Assembly (NCBI GenBank): GCA_002734085.1
Contig: NVXV01000001.1
Coordinates: 693,926-732,574, forward strand
Length of the DNA: 38,649 nt
Reading direction: 5' to 3'
DNA from: Fluviicola sp.
GTDB lineage: Bacteria > Bacteroidota > Bacteroidia > Flavobacteriales_D > Crocinitomicaceae
This document shows, one piece after another, positions 24,582 through 34,563 of this stretch. A program made the position numbers and the translations under genes. Each line of letters starts with the position of its first letter. Position 1 is the first letter of the stretch. Below the pieces are notes generated by a model. It was not told the DNA's origin. It made no database searches and saw nothing but the letters and a program-made list of their open reading frames with translations.

Positions 24582-26954
24582 CTATTGGTTTAAGACTTCA
24601 AATTGAATACTCACAGCATTTCCTTTTTCGTCTAAAACAGTTAGTTCATGTTCGCCCGGCTCAGGTAGATAATTCACTTTATGAATTACAGATGTTGTAC
24701 CAATAAATTTGTTGTCAATGTGCCAAAAGAGTTTACTACTACTAGATTGATGAACGGCTTCGAAAACAAATCCATTTTCATTTCCACTCAGATCTTTTGT
24801 GGCGAGTAGCTTTCCATTATTTTCTGGGTATACAATACTTAAATAATTTTTTTCAGCACTTGTTTTGCAGTCGGGATGAAAAGGCGGCACTCCTTTATAT
24901 TCAGGGTGACTACTTTGATAATACCAGGCCTGTAAAGGAGGTAAAACAAATTTCGAAACTGTTTTAGTTTCGATACCCGATGCACAATTAATATGATATT
25001 GATAATTCTCCTGCTTATCTGTAAGTATAGACTCGTGGAAGCCACAGGGTTCAGAGCGCAGAGCATTTTGGTGAGCAAAAATAGTGTCTACCTGCGTGCA
25101 TTTAGGCGTATTTCTATGTCCACTGTGTTTGCAAATACTCATTGGTGTTAGCTCATCATGAGGTCTTCCAAACCATTTTTGACTAATGTCTAATCTTGAA
25201 AATACATTAAACATAATTGGTGCCGCCGCAAGTGTACCTACTAATCCTGGTCTACCTTCACCACTTGCGTTTCCCACCCAAACTGCAACGGCGTAATCTG
25301 GTGTGCAACCAACTGCCCAAGCATCTCTGTTACCAAAACTAGTACCTGTTTTCCAAGCAATTCTTTTTGAGGAGGAAAACTGTTTCCAAGAGGACTCCAT
25401 ATTTGGTCGATTCACATCTAACAAGGCTTCAAAAGTTAGATAGATACTTCCGGCATCATATAAGTTTGATGATTTGGTATCGTTTTGCTCTCGACTTTCA
25501 TCACCTCCATAAATGTACTTTGGCGCGTCCCAGTTGTTTTTTGAATAGAGTCTGTGTTCATCAAAATAATTGAGCGTTTTTGCCATTCCAGCGTAAGCTT
25601 TTGCAATATCCCAAAGCGAAGATTCCGCACCTCCTAAAATTAAAGAAAGACCATAGTGTTCCGCTGATTTATTTACAAAGTGTTGCCCCAATTGATTAAG
25701 CTTATGTTTAAATTTCTCAACACCATATTGCTGTAATAAATGCACAGCTGGAACATTTAACGAACGCGAAAGCGCCTGATTGGCAGGAACTGCTCCATCG
25801 TGTTTGTCTTCATAATTTTTTGGGGCAAAATTGTCATATCGGGTAGGAACATCCGGAATTAATTTTTTACTGTGAACCTGACCTTCTTGGGTCATCGCTG
25901 CGTATAAAAAGGGTTTCATTACACTTCCAGTACTTCTTGGAGCCTGAATGATATCAACATGTTTCCCTTTGTTCTTCTTTGTCGCAGAATTTCCAATGTA
26001 GCTCACAACCTCATTGGTCTTTAGGTCGATGACTAGAACGGCTGCATTGTGTATGTAGTTTTCATTTAAATGTTTTTGATGACGCGTCAATAATTCGTTC
26101 AGTTGTCGCTGTAACTGTTGGTCAAGTGTGCTTTTAATCCGACTCCCTTTATTTCCTTCTTTATTAAGTCTTTGCAATAAATGTGGAGCATCCATTGGAA
26201 GGTTATTTGGGGCTGTTACGAGCTTTTCTTCAATTGATAAATCGTAGGTAATAGAATCAATTTTACCTCGCTCAAGCAATGTTGCAAGTACTCGGTTTCT
26301 TTTCTCTTTTAATTTTTCTCGATTTTTCCCTGGATGAATTAACCCTGGCGCATTCGGTAGTACAGCTAATGTGGCTGATTGTGCCCAGGACAAACGATCT
26401 GGAGGAAGACTAAAGTAACGCCAGGATGCGGCTTCTAACCCGACTACATTCCCCCCAAAAGGAGCGTTTGAAGCATAAAGATTTAGAATTTCAGCCTTTG
26501 AATGTCGTACTTCAAGTCGATAGGCCCAAACCATTTCTACTAATTTATTGAAGATAGTCCGTTCGCTTTGACGTGACATACGAGCGACCTGCATAGTGAT
26601 GGTGCTTCCACCGCTTACAACTTTACCTGCAGTAATGTTTTGATACATCGCACGAAAAATGGAGGAAATACTCACACCCCAATGCGTATCAAAAGTCTTG
26701 TCTTCATATGAGATTAAGGCTTCTTTGAATTTGTATGGAGTACTATCTATTGCTGGAAAACGCCACTGTCCATCTGAGGCAATTTGAGCATTCATTAATT
26801 GACCAGAACGATCGAGTAAAATCGTTGAGGTAGGAGAATTAAAGAGTTGATTTGGTAAACAAAACCAAAAATAAACGAAGAACACAAAAACACCAAAGTA
26901 GATGCTTTTGTTGCGTTCAAATTTAAACGTGTAATCACCAATGTTTATCTTCAC
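24582..26954 (-). CDS. pbpC: Penicillin-binding protein 1C (bifunctional peptidoglycan synthase)
   Basis: 790 residues: one N-terminal membrane anchor (about 18-36), a GT51 transglycosylase domain (about 60-230) with catalytic Glu84 in YEDKTFDTHWG and GGSTITMQVARM, and a transpeptidase domain (about 300-560) with the SxxK motif S344-V-M-K347, SxN as SLN, and KTG as WKTGTSFG. The C-terminal ~100 residues are the BiPBP_C domain typical of the PbpC group, preceded by a Cys-containing linker. It polymerises and cross-links peptidoglycan in the periplasm. It lies 15 bp after the alpha-2-macroglobulin gene, the same pairing as yfhM-pbpC of E. coli, thought to link cell-wall repair with trapping of attacking proteases. 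Confidence 0.95.
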   Translation of the reverse strand: MKINIGDYTFKFERNKSIYFGVFVFFVYFWFCLPNQLFNSPTSTILLDRSGQLMNAQIASDGQWRFPAIDSTPYKFKEALISYEDKTFDTHWGVSISSIFRAMYQNITAGKVVSGGSTITMQVARMSRQSERTIFNKLVEMVWAYRLEVRHSKAEILNLYASNAPFGGNVVGLEAASWRYFSLPPDRLSWAQSATLAVLPNAPGLIHPGKNREKLKEKRNRVLATLLERGKIDSITYDLSIEEKLVTAPNNLPMDAPHLLQRLNKEGNKGSRIKSTLDQQLQRQLNELLTRHQKHLNENYIHNAAVLVIDLKTNEVVSYIGNSATKKNKGKHVDIIQAPRSTGSVMKPFLYAAMTQEGQVHSKKLIPDVPTRYDNFAPKNYEDKHDGAVPANQALSRSLNVPAVHLLQQYGVEKFKHKLNQLGQHFVNKSAEHYGLSLILGGAESSLWDIAKAYAGMAKTLNYFDEHRLYSKNNWDAPKYIYGGDESREQNDTKSSNLYDAGSIYLTFEALLDVNRPNMESSWKQFSSSKRIAWKTGTSFGNRDAWAVGCTPDYAVAVWVGNASGEGRPGLVGTLAAAPIMFNVFSRLDISQKWFGRPHDELTPMSICKHSGHRNTPKCTQVDTIFAHQNALRSEPCGFHESILTDKQENYQYHINCASGIETKTVSKFVLPPLQAWYYQSSHPEYKGVPPFHPDCKTSAEKNYLSIVYPENNGKLLATKDLSGNENGFVFEAVHQSSSSKLFWHIDNKFIGTTSVIHKVNYLPEPGEHELTVLDEKGNAVSIQFEVLNQ

Positions 26955-26969
26955 TCTAAATCCTTCGTT

Positions 26970-29900
26970 TTAAGAACCTGGTTTTACAACTTGGATTCGT
27001 TTTCCTTTTCTTAAAGCAGAGATTGTATTATCATACATCGCTTGACACCTAACTGCGGGCAAGTAGAATTCTCCCAAATATGCCGCGTGTAGGTTTACAG
27101 TAAATGTTTTACTTGAGTTGCGCTGTAAATCAAAATAAGTATACACCCGATCATCTCGTATATCTTGGTACTGGAACGCATCATAACTTTGATTGCCGCC
27201 TCCTATATCCATACGTCGATTGTGTATTTCCCAACCGCTAGGGAATAATTGGGACAATGCCATTTCATGATAATTTCCTTTTATTCCTGGATTCGAAATG
27301 GTTACTTCTGCTACGAAATCCATTCCCTGTTCCAATCGATCGACAGAAATAACGTCGCCTGCGGTGTTTTTGTAAACCACAGATAAATTTAAATTATCAG
27401 AAGATGATTCTTCATCTCCAGCCAATGGAATTCCATCTGCAATGACGCGAACAAATAATAGATCACTGCCATTGTTTTTCACTGATACTGATGCAGTTTT
27501 TTGTGCATTTTTTATATCTAAATCTGTGATATTAATGACCCTTTCAGACTTAATATCTCCCTTCTTTTTAGTAGAAGACGCACTTTCGCCATAATAGGTA
27601 TAAGTGTAATTTAATCCGCCTTTTCCTTTTTCTCCTTTTGTGAAATCTGAGATTGCTTTTAGCGCATAAGCAGTGGTTTGGGTACTCATCCAACGACTAC
27701 TACTAAGTTCTTCGGACAAACCTTTTACCAAAGAAGCCGCTTTTGTTTTTTGTCCCATAAGAACGAGCGTTTCGATAATCATAGCTTGATCACGCGTAGA
27801 TGAACCATACGTGTAGCTTAATTCACGATAAGGTTTTACTTGAGTCGCTCGGTTCGAAACAAGCTTTTTAGCCACTTCATTCTTACCAATTACTTGATAT
27901 GCTGCTGCTAGTCTCCACGCTGCTTGTACACTCAAGTCGTTTGATTCTCTTAAACGGTTCATCACACTAAGCTCTGGAGAACCAGCTAGACAAAGCGTAT
28001 ATAATCGATAGGCTTGAGATAAATCGCTATTGTAGTAACGGCTATTGTTATTGTTCCACTTTTGCGCTTGGTCTCGTTGATAATTAATCCATTGTTTTTT
28101 CATTCCATAGGGTAAAGCATAGCCTTTTTTCTCAGCTTCTAATATGAAATGTCCAGCATAAGAGCTTCCCCAATCACTTGAAGAGTTGCTTCCAATCCAA
28201 TAAGCAAAACCACCATCACTCAATTGATGTTTTTGAATTTTATTTATTGCAGCAGTAATGTTGTTCTGAATACGAATTTTCAATTCACTTTCTACTTCCA
28301 TTATATCAGAAAGATATAATTGTGGGAAAACACTGGATGTTGTTTGTTCTATACAACCATGTGGATATCGAATTAAATAATTCAGTCTTTTCTCTAAGTT
28401 GATAGGAGGAATAGAAGAAACCTCAATTTTTGCTGAATTTGTTCCATTCATACCGTGTAAGGGCATGTCATGAGACCAACTACTACCTGCTTCGAGTACT
28501 GTTTCTTCAACCTTGGTAACAGGTAAATTCGGATTTCGAACATCCAACTCAATTTCATAAGTTGATTTTTCTTTACCGCTTGTTGCTACAATTTGAACGG
28601 TTGCTTTACCGATTGTTTCTGCAACATCTAATTCAAAATTGACAACCTGATCACCTTGAGTTTTGAAGTATAAAGTCTTAGACTTTTCACCGACCACCCT
28701 AAGCATTTTGTTCGTTTTAACCGAAACATTTACATTCTTTACAGCATCATCCATTGCGAAAATGGTTACTGGTAAACTCACTTTTTCAGAAGGACCGAGT
28801 ACACGCGGAAGTGTAGCAAGGGCCATTAATGGTTTTTTAACGGGCGTAGTTTTTTCGGCATTTCCGTAAGCACCATCTTGCCCAGCAACTACCATAGTCC
28901 GAACAGAACCAATATAATTTGGCATCGAAATTTTATGTGATGCTTCTTTTCCTGCTGGTAGTTCAAAAGGCCCAAGGAAACGAACCATCGGTTTGAACCT
29001 TATCGTTTCGTCGCTTCCTGGATTAAGGCTTCCGTCACCACCAATTGTAAGTAAGTTTTCTACTTTTGCACCATAAGCACCGATTACCCAATCAAATAGA
29101 TCCCAGGTTTTTACGCCAAGTGCTTCTCTACTATAGAAATGATGCCATGGATCGGGTGTTTCGAATCGCGTAAGATCTAACAAGCCTTCATCCACCACAG
29201 CAATGGTGTAAGTCATCTTTTTACCTTTCTTTTCTTTTACTTTAACGTTGAAAGTAGACTCTGGAGCGAGTTCGTCAGCCATATTTATGATAGGCTCTAA
29301 CTTCGTTTCGGGATCTTCCACCATAATTGGTATTACACCATACATTCGAATAGGCGCATCATTTTCTGTCTGACTGTGCGGTTGAATCATTGTGATATGC
29401 ACATAGCAATTTGGAGTCAAATCTGCAGTGATTGGCAAACTAAATGAAGTTTCACCTGCATTTGTTTCAATCCAAAATGCATCTTTTACTTTTTTGCCAT
29501 CCTCAATACTGATTAATGCGCGCCCGTCTTTTGAAGAAGGGAAGCTGATTTTTGCCTTTTCTCCGACATTGTAGGTTTCTTTATCCGCAGCAAAGACGAG
29601 CATATTTGCTCCGTCTGGTGTTTTTCTTCCAGCACGACTCATCCAGCTTGGCCAGTCAAAATAAGTCATTATACCCGTAGAGTGACCGCTGTTTTTATCT
29701 GTTACACGAATCAAATATCTTCCCCAATCATACTTATTGATTCTGATTGAAGCTTTTGTTTTACCCGAAGAGTTGGTTGAAATCGTTTCCTTTGAAATAG
29801 GTCGAACGTTGCTTCTTCTTATATAATTAGCCAAGCCATTCATACCGCTTTCCCACCACCAACGCCATTCTATTTTGTAAACTTCGACTTCGAGATTAGA

Positions 29901-32558
29901 AGCGCTCAATGGTTTTCCATGTTTGTTAACAGTTGCAATATCAAATTTATAGGTTGTATCAGTTTCAAGCGCTCCATTTCTAGACACTTGAGGTTCTCGA
30001 ATTCCTACAAAAGTTTCATATGGCGCGTAAGGTACAGCAAACTGATCTGTACTAAAATCCCCACCATGTTCGTAAGCACGTGTTTTAAATACTGCTTTTA
30101 GCATTCCTGGTGCTTGATGGTGCGCCTCGATTTTACTATTAATTCGAGCAACCCCCTGTTCGTTAACTTTCCCTTTGAAAATGACATTTTCTTGTGAGTC
30201 AAAGCGTTTTGAAGGATCTTCAAAATGATAATTCTTGAAATCCTCAAAAATTGTGCTCGCTTGAATAAAGTTAACCGATATATCTGCCTTCAGGTTTTTT
30301 CCAGGTGCACCGTGTAGCCATTTTACTTTAAGATCTCCTCGAACCATGTTATTTGATGCACTTAGAATTTCATCTTCTAAATCGAGATTGATTTTTAAAC
30401 GGTTTGGTTTGACAGTCTCAACTTTAATTAACTTGTTGAATGTAGCTCCACCAACAGTAACCTTTGCGCTCCAATTTCCCGTTGGTGCATCTGGAGCTGT
30501 TTGTGAAGTAAAATCATAAAATCCATTAATCGATCCGTTTTTCACAGTACGGTAAGATAACTGACCACGTGGATTAAATAGTTCAAATACAACAGGGTGA
30601 CTCTCTGGGATGAGATTTTCCTTATCTTCTAAAATGAAAGATAAAAACAATGTATCTCCTGGTCTCCAAACACCCCTTTCTCCATAGATGAATCCTTTTA
30701 TTCCGTCTTTTACGGTTGTACCTCCAACATCAAAACGACTAATTGCTAAAGAGGAGCCTTCGTTCAGTCGAATATATCCTTTTTGACTTCCATCGCTGGC
30801 AACAATAAAGAAAGGTGTTTTTTTCAGACGTTTTGAACGAGCCATTCCCTCACTGTCCGTTGTCAACGTAACCAATTTTTGTTGTTGATAATCAAAAATG
30901 TCTACACTCGCTCCAGAAATGGGTTGGGCACTTACTAAGTCTGTTACGACAACAAACAGTTCTCCATTTGTTCCAGATTTTGCAACTATTCCGATGTCAG
31001 ATGCAAAAATATTTTTCGTTACACTTTTGTTTCTATAATAAGAATAAGAACATGGGTCATCTTTTTTATTGTAATCATATCCAGAAAAGTAATCACTATA
31101 GTAGTAACCATGACTGTAATCACTTACATAATCCCATTTCTCATTTTCAGTATTATCATATTCATCCCAATCTGATTCATCCATTTCGATATCTTCAGAA
31201 GTTTCGCACGTGTAGGTAGAATGGTGTTTTCTGAATCCTATTTCTACACGATATATCGCTCCCTGATCAACTTTTATGTATTCGGATAAATCCAGATTAA
31301 ATCTATTCCATCTTCCGAAGTCTATTGCTTTGCCTTTTCCCAGATAAATGGTTTTTTTCCGAACGACTCTTCCGACGCGCTTAACTTCTCTACTGCCATC
31401 GTAATTGTTAGTTTGAAAGAATTGTGCAATATTGTTTTCATAAATTTTAATGATTCTAACATCTACGGCTTTAAGATTTACAGCTTCAAAAGGAACAACC
31501 ATTCCATTAGAAGAAGGCAAGATAGTTCCCTTTCCAACTAAACGTACGGCAGGCTTTAACTCTTCAAATTGCACAGTAAACTGCTGATCTTTTCCAATTT
31601 TATAACTCAAACAGTTTTTGATTGCGGAATTAAGGATTACAGTCTTTTCACCAATCAATCGATTTGTTGGATAGATGCGTAATTCATTTGTTGCAATAGC
31701 GGTTCTCACATTGTTGTAATCTCGGATTTCAACTAGGCCATTTAGGTTTTGATCACTCAATAGTGGATCTGAAAAACGAATTAAAATATGCTGTTCAGGA
31801 TGTTGAATGACATTCACACTAGTAACTTTAAAATCTCCCAGTGCGGGTATTTCATGCGTGATTTTTCCTTCACCTTTTATATCAGCACGACTACCCGTCC
31901 AAGAAACAACTATCTCCCCAGCTTTTTCAGTACGTTCTACATTTTCAACAATTAATTTATACATTTTTGGATCAGCTTGCTGCTCCCATTTAATTTCTTT
32001 CTTCGTACCATTTACCTGTACATCAATACATTTTTTTAGTGTCTCTTCGTCAATAGCATCTGCAGCGATTACATTTCCTAGAAACTGCTGCAACTTTATT
32101 GATTCACTATCATAAGCTCTTAGTCCATCTACTTCGAAAGTGATTGCTTGTTCAATTATACTGAATGGAAACTTAAATATGCTTAAGTCTTTTGGAACAC
32201 TCGCTACTTTTGCTAAATCAAATTCAACCCAATAGGTTTCTCCTGATTCAAATTTATCATCGGGTATGAATTGGATTGTTCTGCTATCTAGCCACACTGT
32301 TTTTCCAGCAACAGCAGGCGAGATATTAAACAATTCTTCTTTTATTGCCTCGTTCGGAACAAACTTACCTTCGTACGGCTTTGTTAATTCAACTTCTATT
32401 GTGGATTGAGAAGAAATTACACCTGAAGTAAAAGCAGAAACATGTTTAGTGAATTCAGGATTAATCACATAATCTTCTTCAGAATCACCTCCACAGTTTG
32501 AAGTAAAGAGTAAAATAGTTAAAAGAGTAAGTAGGGCAAAGGGCTTTTTTACAAACAT
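26970..32558 (-). CDS. Bacterial alpha-2-macroglobulin, thioester type
   Basis: 1862 residues, somewhat longer than E. coli YfhM (about 1650). The N-terminus is a signal peptide ending in FTSNC at residue 22, probably a lipoprotein although Asn before Cys is not standard; an acidic stretch follows the Cys (GGDSEED). MG-type beta-sandwich domains fill residues 30-1380, including GVWRPGDTLFLSFI and a family-typical acidic/Tyr-rich insert at about 452-507 bounded by Cys. The thioester motif is intact: C1402-I-E-Q1405 in YPHGCIEQTTSSVFPQ, followed by the helical thioester-containing domain. It is expected to trap proteases that cut its bait region, in the periplasm or at the outer membrane. First gene of an operon with pbpC (15 bp on) and the PrcB_C lipoprotein. 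Confidence 0.93.
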   Translation of the reverse strand: MFVKKPFALLTLLTILLFTSNCGGDSEEDYVINPEFTKHVSAFTSGVISSQSTIEVELTKPYEGKFVPNEAIKEELFNISPAVAGKTVWLDSRTIQFIPDDKFESGETYWVEFDLAKVASVPKDLSIFKFPFSIIEQAITFEVDGLRAYDSESIKLQQFLGNVIAADAIDEETLKKCIDVQVNGTKKEIKWEQQADPKMYKLIVENVERTEKAGEIVVSWTGSRADIKGEGKITHEIPALGDFKVTSVNVIQHPEQHILIRFSDPLLSDQNLNGLVEIRDYNNVRTAIATNELRIYPTNRLIGEKTVILNSAIKNCLSYKIGKDQQFTVQFEELKPAVRLVGKGTILPSSNGMVVPFEAVNLKAVDVRIIKIYENNIAQFFQTNNYDGSREVKRVGRVVRKKTIYLGKGKAIDFGRWNRFNLDLSEYIKVDQGAIYRVEIGFRKHHSTYTCETSEDIEMDESDWDEYDNTENEKWDYVSDYSHGYYYSDYFSGYDYNKKDDPCSYSYYRNKSVTKNIFASDIGIVAKSGTNGELFVVVTDLVSAQPISGASVDIFDYQQQKLVTLTTDSEGMARSKRLKKTPFFIVASDGSQKGYIRLNEGSSLAISRFDVGGTTVKDGIKGFIYGERGVWRPGDTLFLSFILEDKENLIPESHPVVFELFNPRGQLSYRTVKNGSINGFYDFTSQTAPDAPTGNWSAKVTVGGATFNKLIKVETVKPNRLKINLDLEDEILSASNNMVRGDLKVKWLHGAPGKNLKADISVNFIQASTIFEDFKNYHFEDPSKRFDSQENVIFKGKVNEQGVARINSKIEAHHQAPGMLKAVFKTRAYEHGGDFSTDQFAVPYAPYETFVGIREPQVSRNGALETDTTYKFDIATVNKHGKPLSASNLEVEVYKIEWRWWWESGMNGLANYIRRSNVRPISKETISTNSSGKTKASIRINKYDWGRYLIRVTDKNSGHSTGIMTYFDWPSWMSRAGRKTPDGANMLVFAADKETYNVGEKAKISFPSSKDGRALISIEDGKKVKDAFWIETNAGETSFSLPITADLTPNCYVHITMIQPHSQTENDAPIRMYGVIPIMVEDPETKLEPIINMADELAPESTFNVKVKEKKGKKMTYTIAVVDEGLLDLTRFETPDPWHHFYSREALGVKTWDLFDWVIGAYGAKVENLLTIGGDGSLNPGSDETIRFKPMVRFLGPFELPAGKEASHKISMPNYIGSVRTMVVAGQDGAYGNAEKTTPVKKPLMALATLPRVLGPSEKVSLPVTIFAMDDAVKNVNVSVKTNKMLRVVGEKSKTLYFKTQGDQVVNFELDVAETIGKATVQIVATSGKEKSTYEIELDVRNPNLPVTKVEETVLEAGSSWSHDMPLHGMNGTNSAKIEVSSIPPINLEKRLNYLIRYPHGCIEQTTSSVFPQLYLSDIMEVESELKIRIQNNITAAINKIQKHQLSDGGFAYWIGSNSSSDWGSSYAGHFILEAEKKGYALPYGMKKQWINYQRDQAQKWNNNNSRYYNSDLSQAYRLYTLCLAGSPELSVMNRLRESNDLSVQAAWRLAAAYQVIGKNEVAKKLVSNRATQVKPYRELSYTYGSSTRDQAMIIETLVLMGQKTKAASLVKGLSEELSSSRWMSTQTTAYALKAISDFTKGEKGKGGLNYTYTYYGESASSTKKKGDIKSERVINITDLDIKNAQKTASVSVKNNGSDLLFVRVIADGIPLAGDEESSSDNLNLSVVYKNTAGDVISVDRLEQGMDFVAEVTISNPGIKGNYHEMALSQLFPSGWEIHNRRMDIGGGNQSYDAFQYQDIRDDRVYTYFDLQRNSSKTFTVNLHAAYLGEFYLPAVRCQAMYDNTISALRKGKRIQVVKPGS

Positions 32559-32700
32559 ATCGTGTTGTGTTTCAGTATGTAGGTAAAAATACTAATTTGA
32601 GATTTAAATCATCTATTTATTCTAATAAATAATGATTTCATTCTCTCTTTAAATATTGAAGTTATTCATAATCAACTTGAATTTAGTTAACATGTTTTTT

Positions 32701-32731
32701 TTGAGTCGTACAATCAAATGTCTTACCTTTG
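32701..32731 (+). promoter_or_regulatory. Promoter of the EEP nuclease gene (-33 TTG, -7 TACCTTTG)
   Basis: An exact -7 box TACCTTTG at 32724-32731, with TTG at 32701-32703 at the end of a T run, 20 bp upstream: the standard Bacteroidetes spacing. The box ends 4 nt before the ATG at 32736. It argues against the in-frame ATG at 32718, which lies within the promoter, and implies a leaderless or near-leaderless mRNA. Confidence 0.7.
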
Positions 32732-32735
32732 CAGC

Positions 32736-34445
32736 ATGAAATACACGTTAATTTTATCTCTTTTATTGGTTTTTAACTCTTTCGCTCAGACAGACACCAT
32801 TTCAATCGCTTCTTATAACGTACTGAATTTTCCAGAAGGTCGTGATGATTGTGGAGGAAATACGGTTGTACCTAATCGACAAGATACCTTAAGAAAAGTG
32901 CTGCAATACTTGTCTCCTGATATTTTTGTTGCTTGTGAAGTTCAAACTGCTGCCGGTGCAAATAGTATTTTAGCCAATTCGTTAAACGTTTTTGGTGCAA
33001 ATAATTTTGCGATGGCGAATTTTATTGAAGATGGCTCTTTGAATAATAGCATGTACTATAATACAAATAAATTGACTTTAAAGAGTCAAGATAGAATTGA
33101 AACAACACCACGAGCGATTGATCACTATGTTTTGTATGCCAATGATCCAAACTTGGGAGTTTATTATGACACTACATTTATTGAAGTTTATATGTGTCAT
33201 CTCAAAGCGGGTAGTGGAGGTTCAAATGAAGAAACTCGTGCTGACCAAACAGAAATGCTAATGGATTATATTGCTACTCGACCCTTGAGTAGTAATCATT
33301 TTTTCTGTGGAGACCTTAATGTGTATTCATCATCCGAAAATGGCTATCAAAATTTACTTTCTGGACCGCTTGCCTTGGTTGATCCAATAAGTAGCCCCGG
33401 AAACTGGAATAATAACTCATCTTTTTCAGGTATTCACACACAATCTACTCGTACTAGCTTAAATTATGACTGTGGTTCAAAAGGTGGGCTTGATGATCGT
33501 TTTGATCAAATATTAGTTTCTCAGAATGTGATGTCTGGTGCAGACAGTCTCAGATACCTTAATAATTCTTATGATGCTGTGGGTAATGATGGAAACCACT
33601 TTAACAGCAATTTACTTTCTGGCTCTAATTCGCAATATCCAGACTCAGTGGTCAATGCATTGTATTACATGTCTGATCATTTACCAGTTGTATTAAAAGC
33701 AGTAGTAACCTACCCAACGAGCAATGGTTTAGCATTGTATCCAGAAGTTCAATCTGTTTCTTGTCACGGAGAGGCAGACGGTCAAGCTACAATCGTTGCT
33801 AATATGGGACAGCCTCCCTATAGTTATCTGTGGGATAATAATGCGAATAATCAAACAACAGCTACAGCCACTGGTTTGGTGAGTGGAACCTATTGTGTTC
33901 AAGTTACAGATGATTTAGGTCAGGTAGATAATTATTGTGTTTTCGTACCGCAGCCAGATGCATTTGAGTTTAGCATATTCAGACAGCCTGATAATGGCAC
34001 CTGTACGGGTCAGGCTTCAATTGTTTTGTCTGGTGGTCAAGAACCCTATAATTACTCTTGGAATGACCCCGATAATCAAACAGGCCCAACAGCGTTTGAC
34101 TTGTGTCAAGGTGACTATGAAGTCACAGTAACAGACGATGCTGGGTGTACAGAGATGTTTTCGACGACAATTGATGGACCAGCAAGTTTACAGTTATTAG
34201 AAGAACTTTCTTTTAATATATTTCCAAACCCAGCTAAAAGTCAATTGAATATTAAAACAACACGATCAATCGAACCTTCTGAAATACAAATTTCAAATAT
34301 GATGGGTCAAAAATGTCATGCTGTGATTGAGAACGTTGGGGAGAACAAATACTCCGTTAACCTGAATAAGTTGAATAAAGGGTATTATTTTATTCAATAT
34401 GTTACGGATGGGGATGTGATTTCAAAACGATTTGTGAAAATATAG
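32736..34445 (+). CDS. Secreted EEP-family nuclease with SprB repeats and T9SS tail
   Basis: 569 residues from the ATG at 32736, chosen over 32718 because a promoter overlaps the earlier start and because a signal peptide begins here (MKYTLILSLLLVFNSFAQ). The endonuclease/exonuclease/phosphatase domain (about 20-330) shows SYNVLNF with Asn28, Glu68 (ACEVQ), D193-L-N195, and the catalytic pair Asp314-His315 in SDHLPV. Two SprB-type repeats follow (about 335-395 and 405-470; 'SCHGEADGQ', 'GTYCVQVTD' and 'GDYEVTVTD'), then a type A T9SS sorting domain (NIFPNPAKSQLNI, GYYFIQYV, RFVKI). The likely role is an extracellular DNase or phosphodiesterase acting at or beyond the cell surface. DNase against phosphatase cannot be settled from motifs alone. 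Confidence 0.87.
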   Translation: MKYTLILSLLLVFNSFAQTDTISIASYNVLNFPEGRDDCGGNTVVPNRQDTLRKVLQYLSPDIFVACEVQTAAGANSILANSLNVFGANNFAMANFIEDGSLNNSMYYNTNKLTLKSQDRIETTPRAIDHYVLYANDPNLGVYYDTTFIEVYMCHLKAGSGGSNEETRADQTEMLMDYIATRPLSSNHFFCGDLNVYSSSENGYQNLLSGPLALVDPISSPGNWNNNSSFSGIHTQSTRTSLNYDCGSKGGLDDRFDQILVSQNVMSGADSLRYLNNSYDAVGNDGNHFNSNLLSGSNSQYPDSVVNALYYMSDHLPVVLKAVVTYPTSNGLALYPEVQSVSCHGEADGQATIVANMGQPPYSYLWDNNANNQTTATATGLVSGTYCVQVTDDLGQVDNYCVFVPQPDAFEFSIFRQPDNGTCTGQASIVLSGGQEPYNYSWNDPDNQTGPTAFDLCQGDYEVTVTDDAGCTEMFSTTIDGPASLQLLEELSFNIFPNPAKSQLNIKTTRSIEPSEIQISNMMGQKCHAVIENVGENKYSVNLNKLNKGYYFIQYVTDGDVISKRFVKI

Positions 34446-34460
34446 GCTCGGTTTTTAATG

Positions 34461-34478
34461 TATACGGAGCAACGTATA
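34461..34478. other. Short hairpin in the gap before rbfA
   Basis: TATACG-GAGCAA-CGTATA is a perfect 6-bp stem with a 6-nt loop, 16 bp after the nuclease stop. No T run follows, so it is not a classical terminator. It could be an RNA 3' end structure. Confidence 0.25.
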
Positions 34479-34551
34479 GTTCTGAAAGCGCGAAATATAT
34501 TTTTATATAAACCACATCGTATTACACAACAACCACTAAATCAAATTTAAT

Positions 34552-34559
34552 TACTTTTG
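34552..34559 (+). promoter_or_regulatory. -7 promoter box (TACTTTTG) of rbfA
   Basis: Exact TAnnTTTG match whose last base is 4 nt before the rbfA ATG at 34564. No -33 TTTG is visible at about 20 bp. The local sequence TTACTTTTGTAGTATG differs from the one at the nuclease gene only by C/T changes. Confidence 0.55.
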
Positions 34560-34563
34560 TAGT

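Noticed and set aside
31035-31203. Tyr/Asp-rich low-complexity stretch in the A2M gene, considered as a foreign insertion
   Set aside because: It is in frame, bounded by Cys, and similar acidic/aromatic inserts are, as far as I recall, usual at this place in Bacteroidetes A2M proteins.
32718-32735. Earlier in-frame ATG for the EEP nuclease
   Set aside because: The -7 promoter box at 32724-32731 lies downstream of it, so it would not be in the mRNA; the ATG at 32736 starts the signal peptide.
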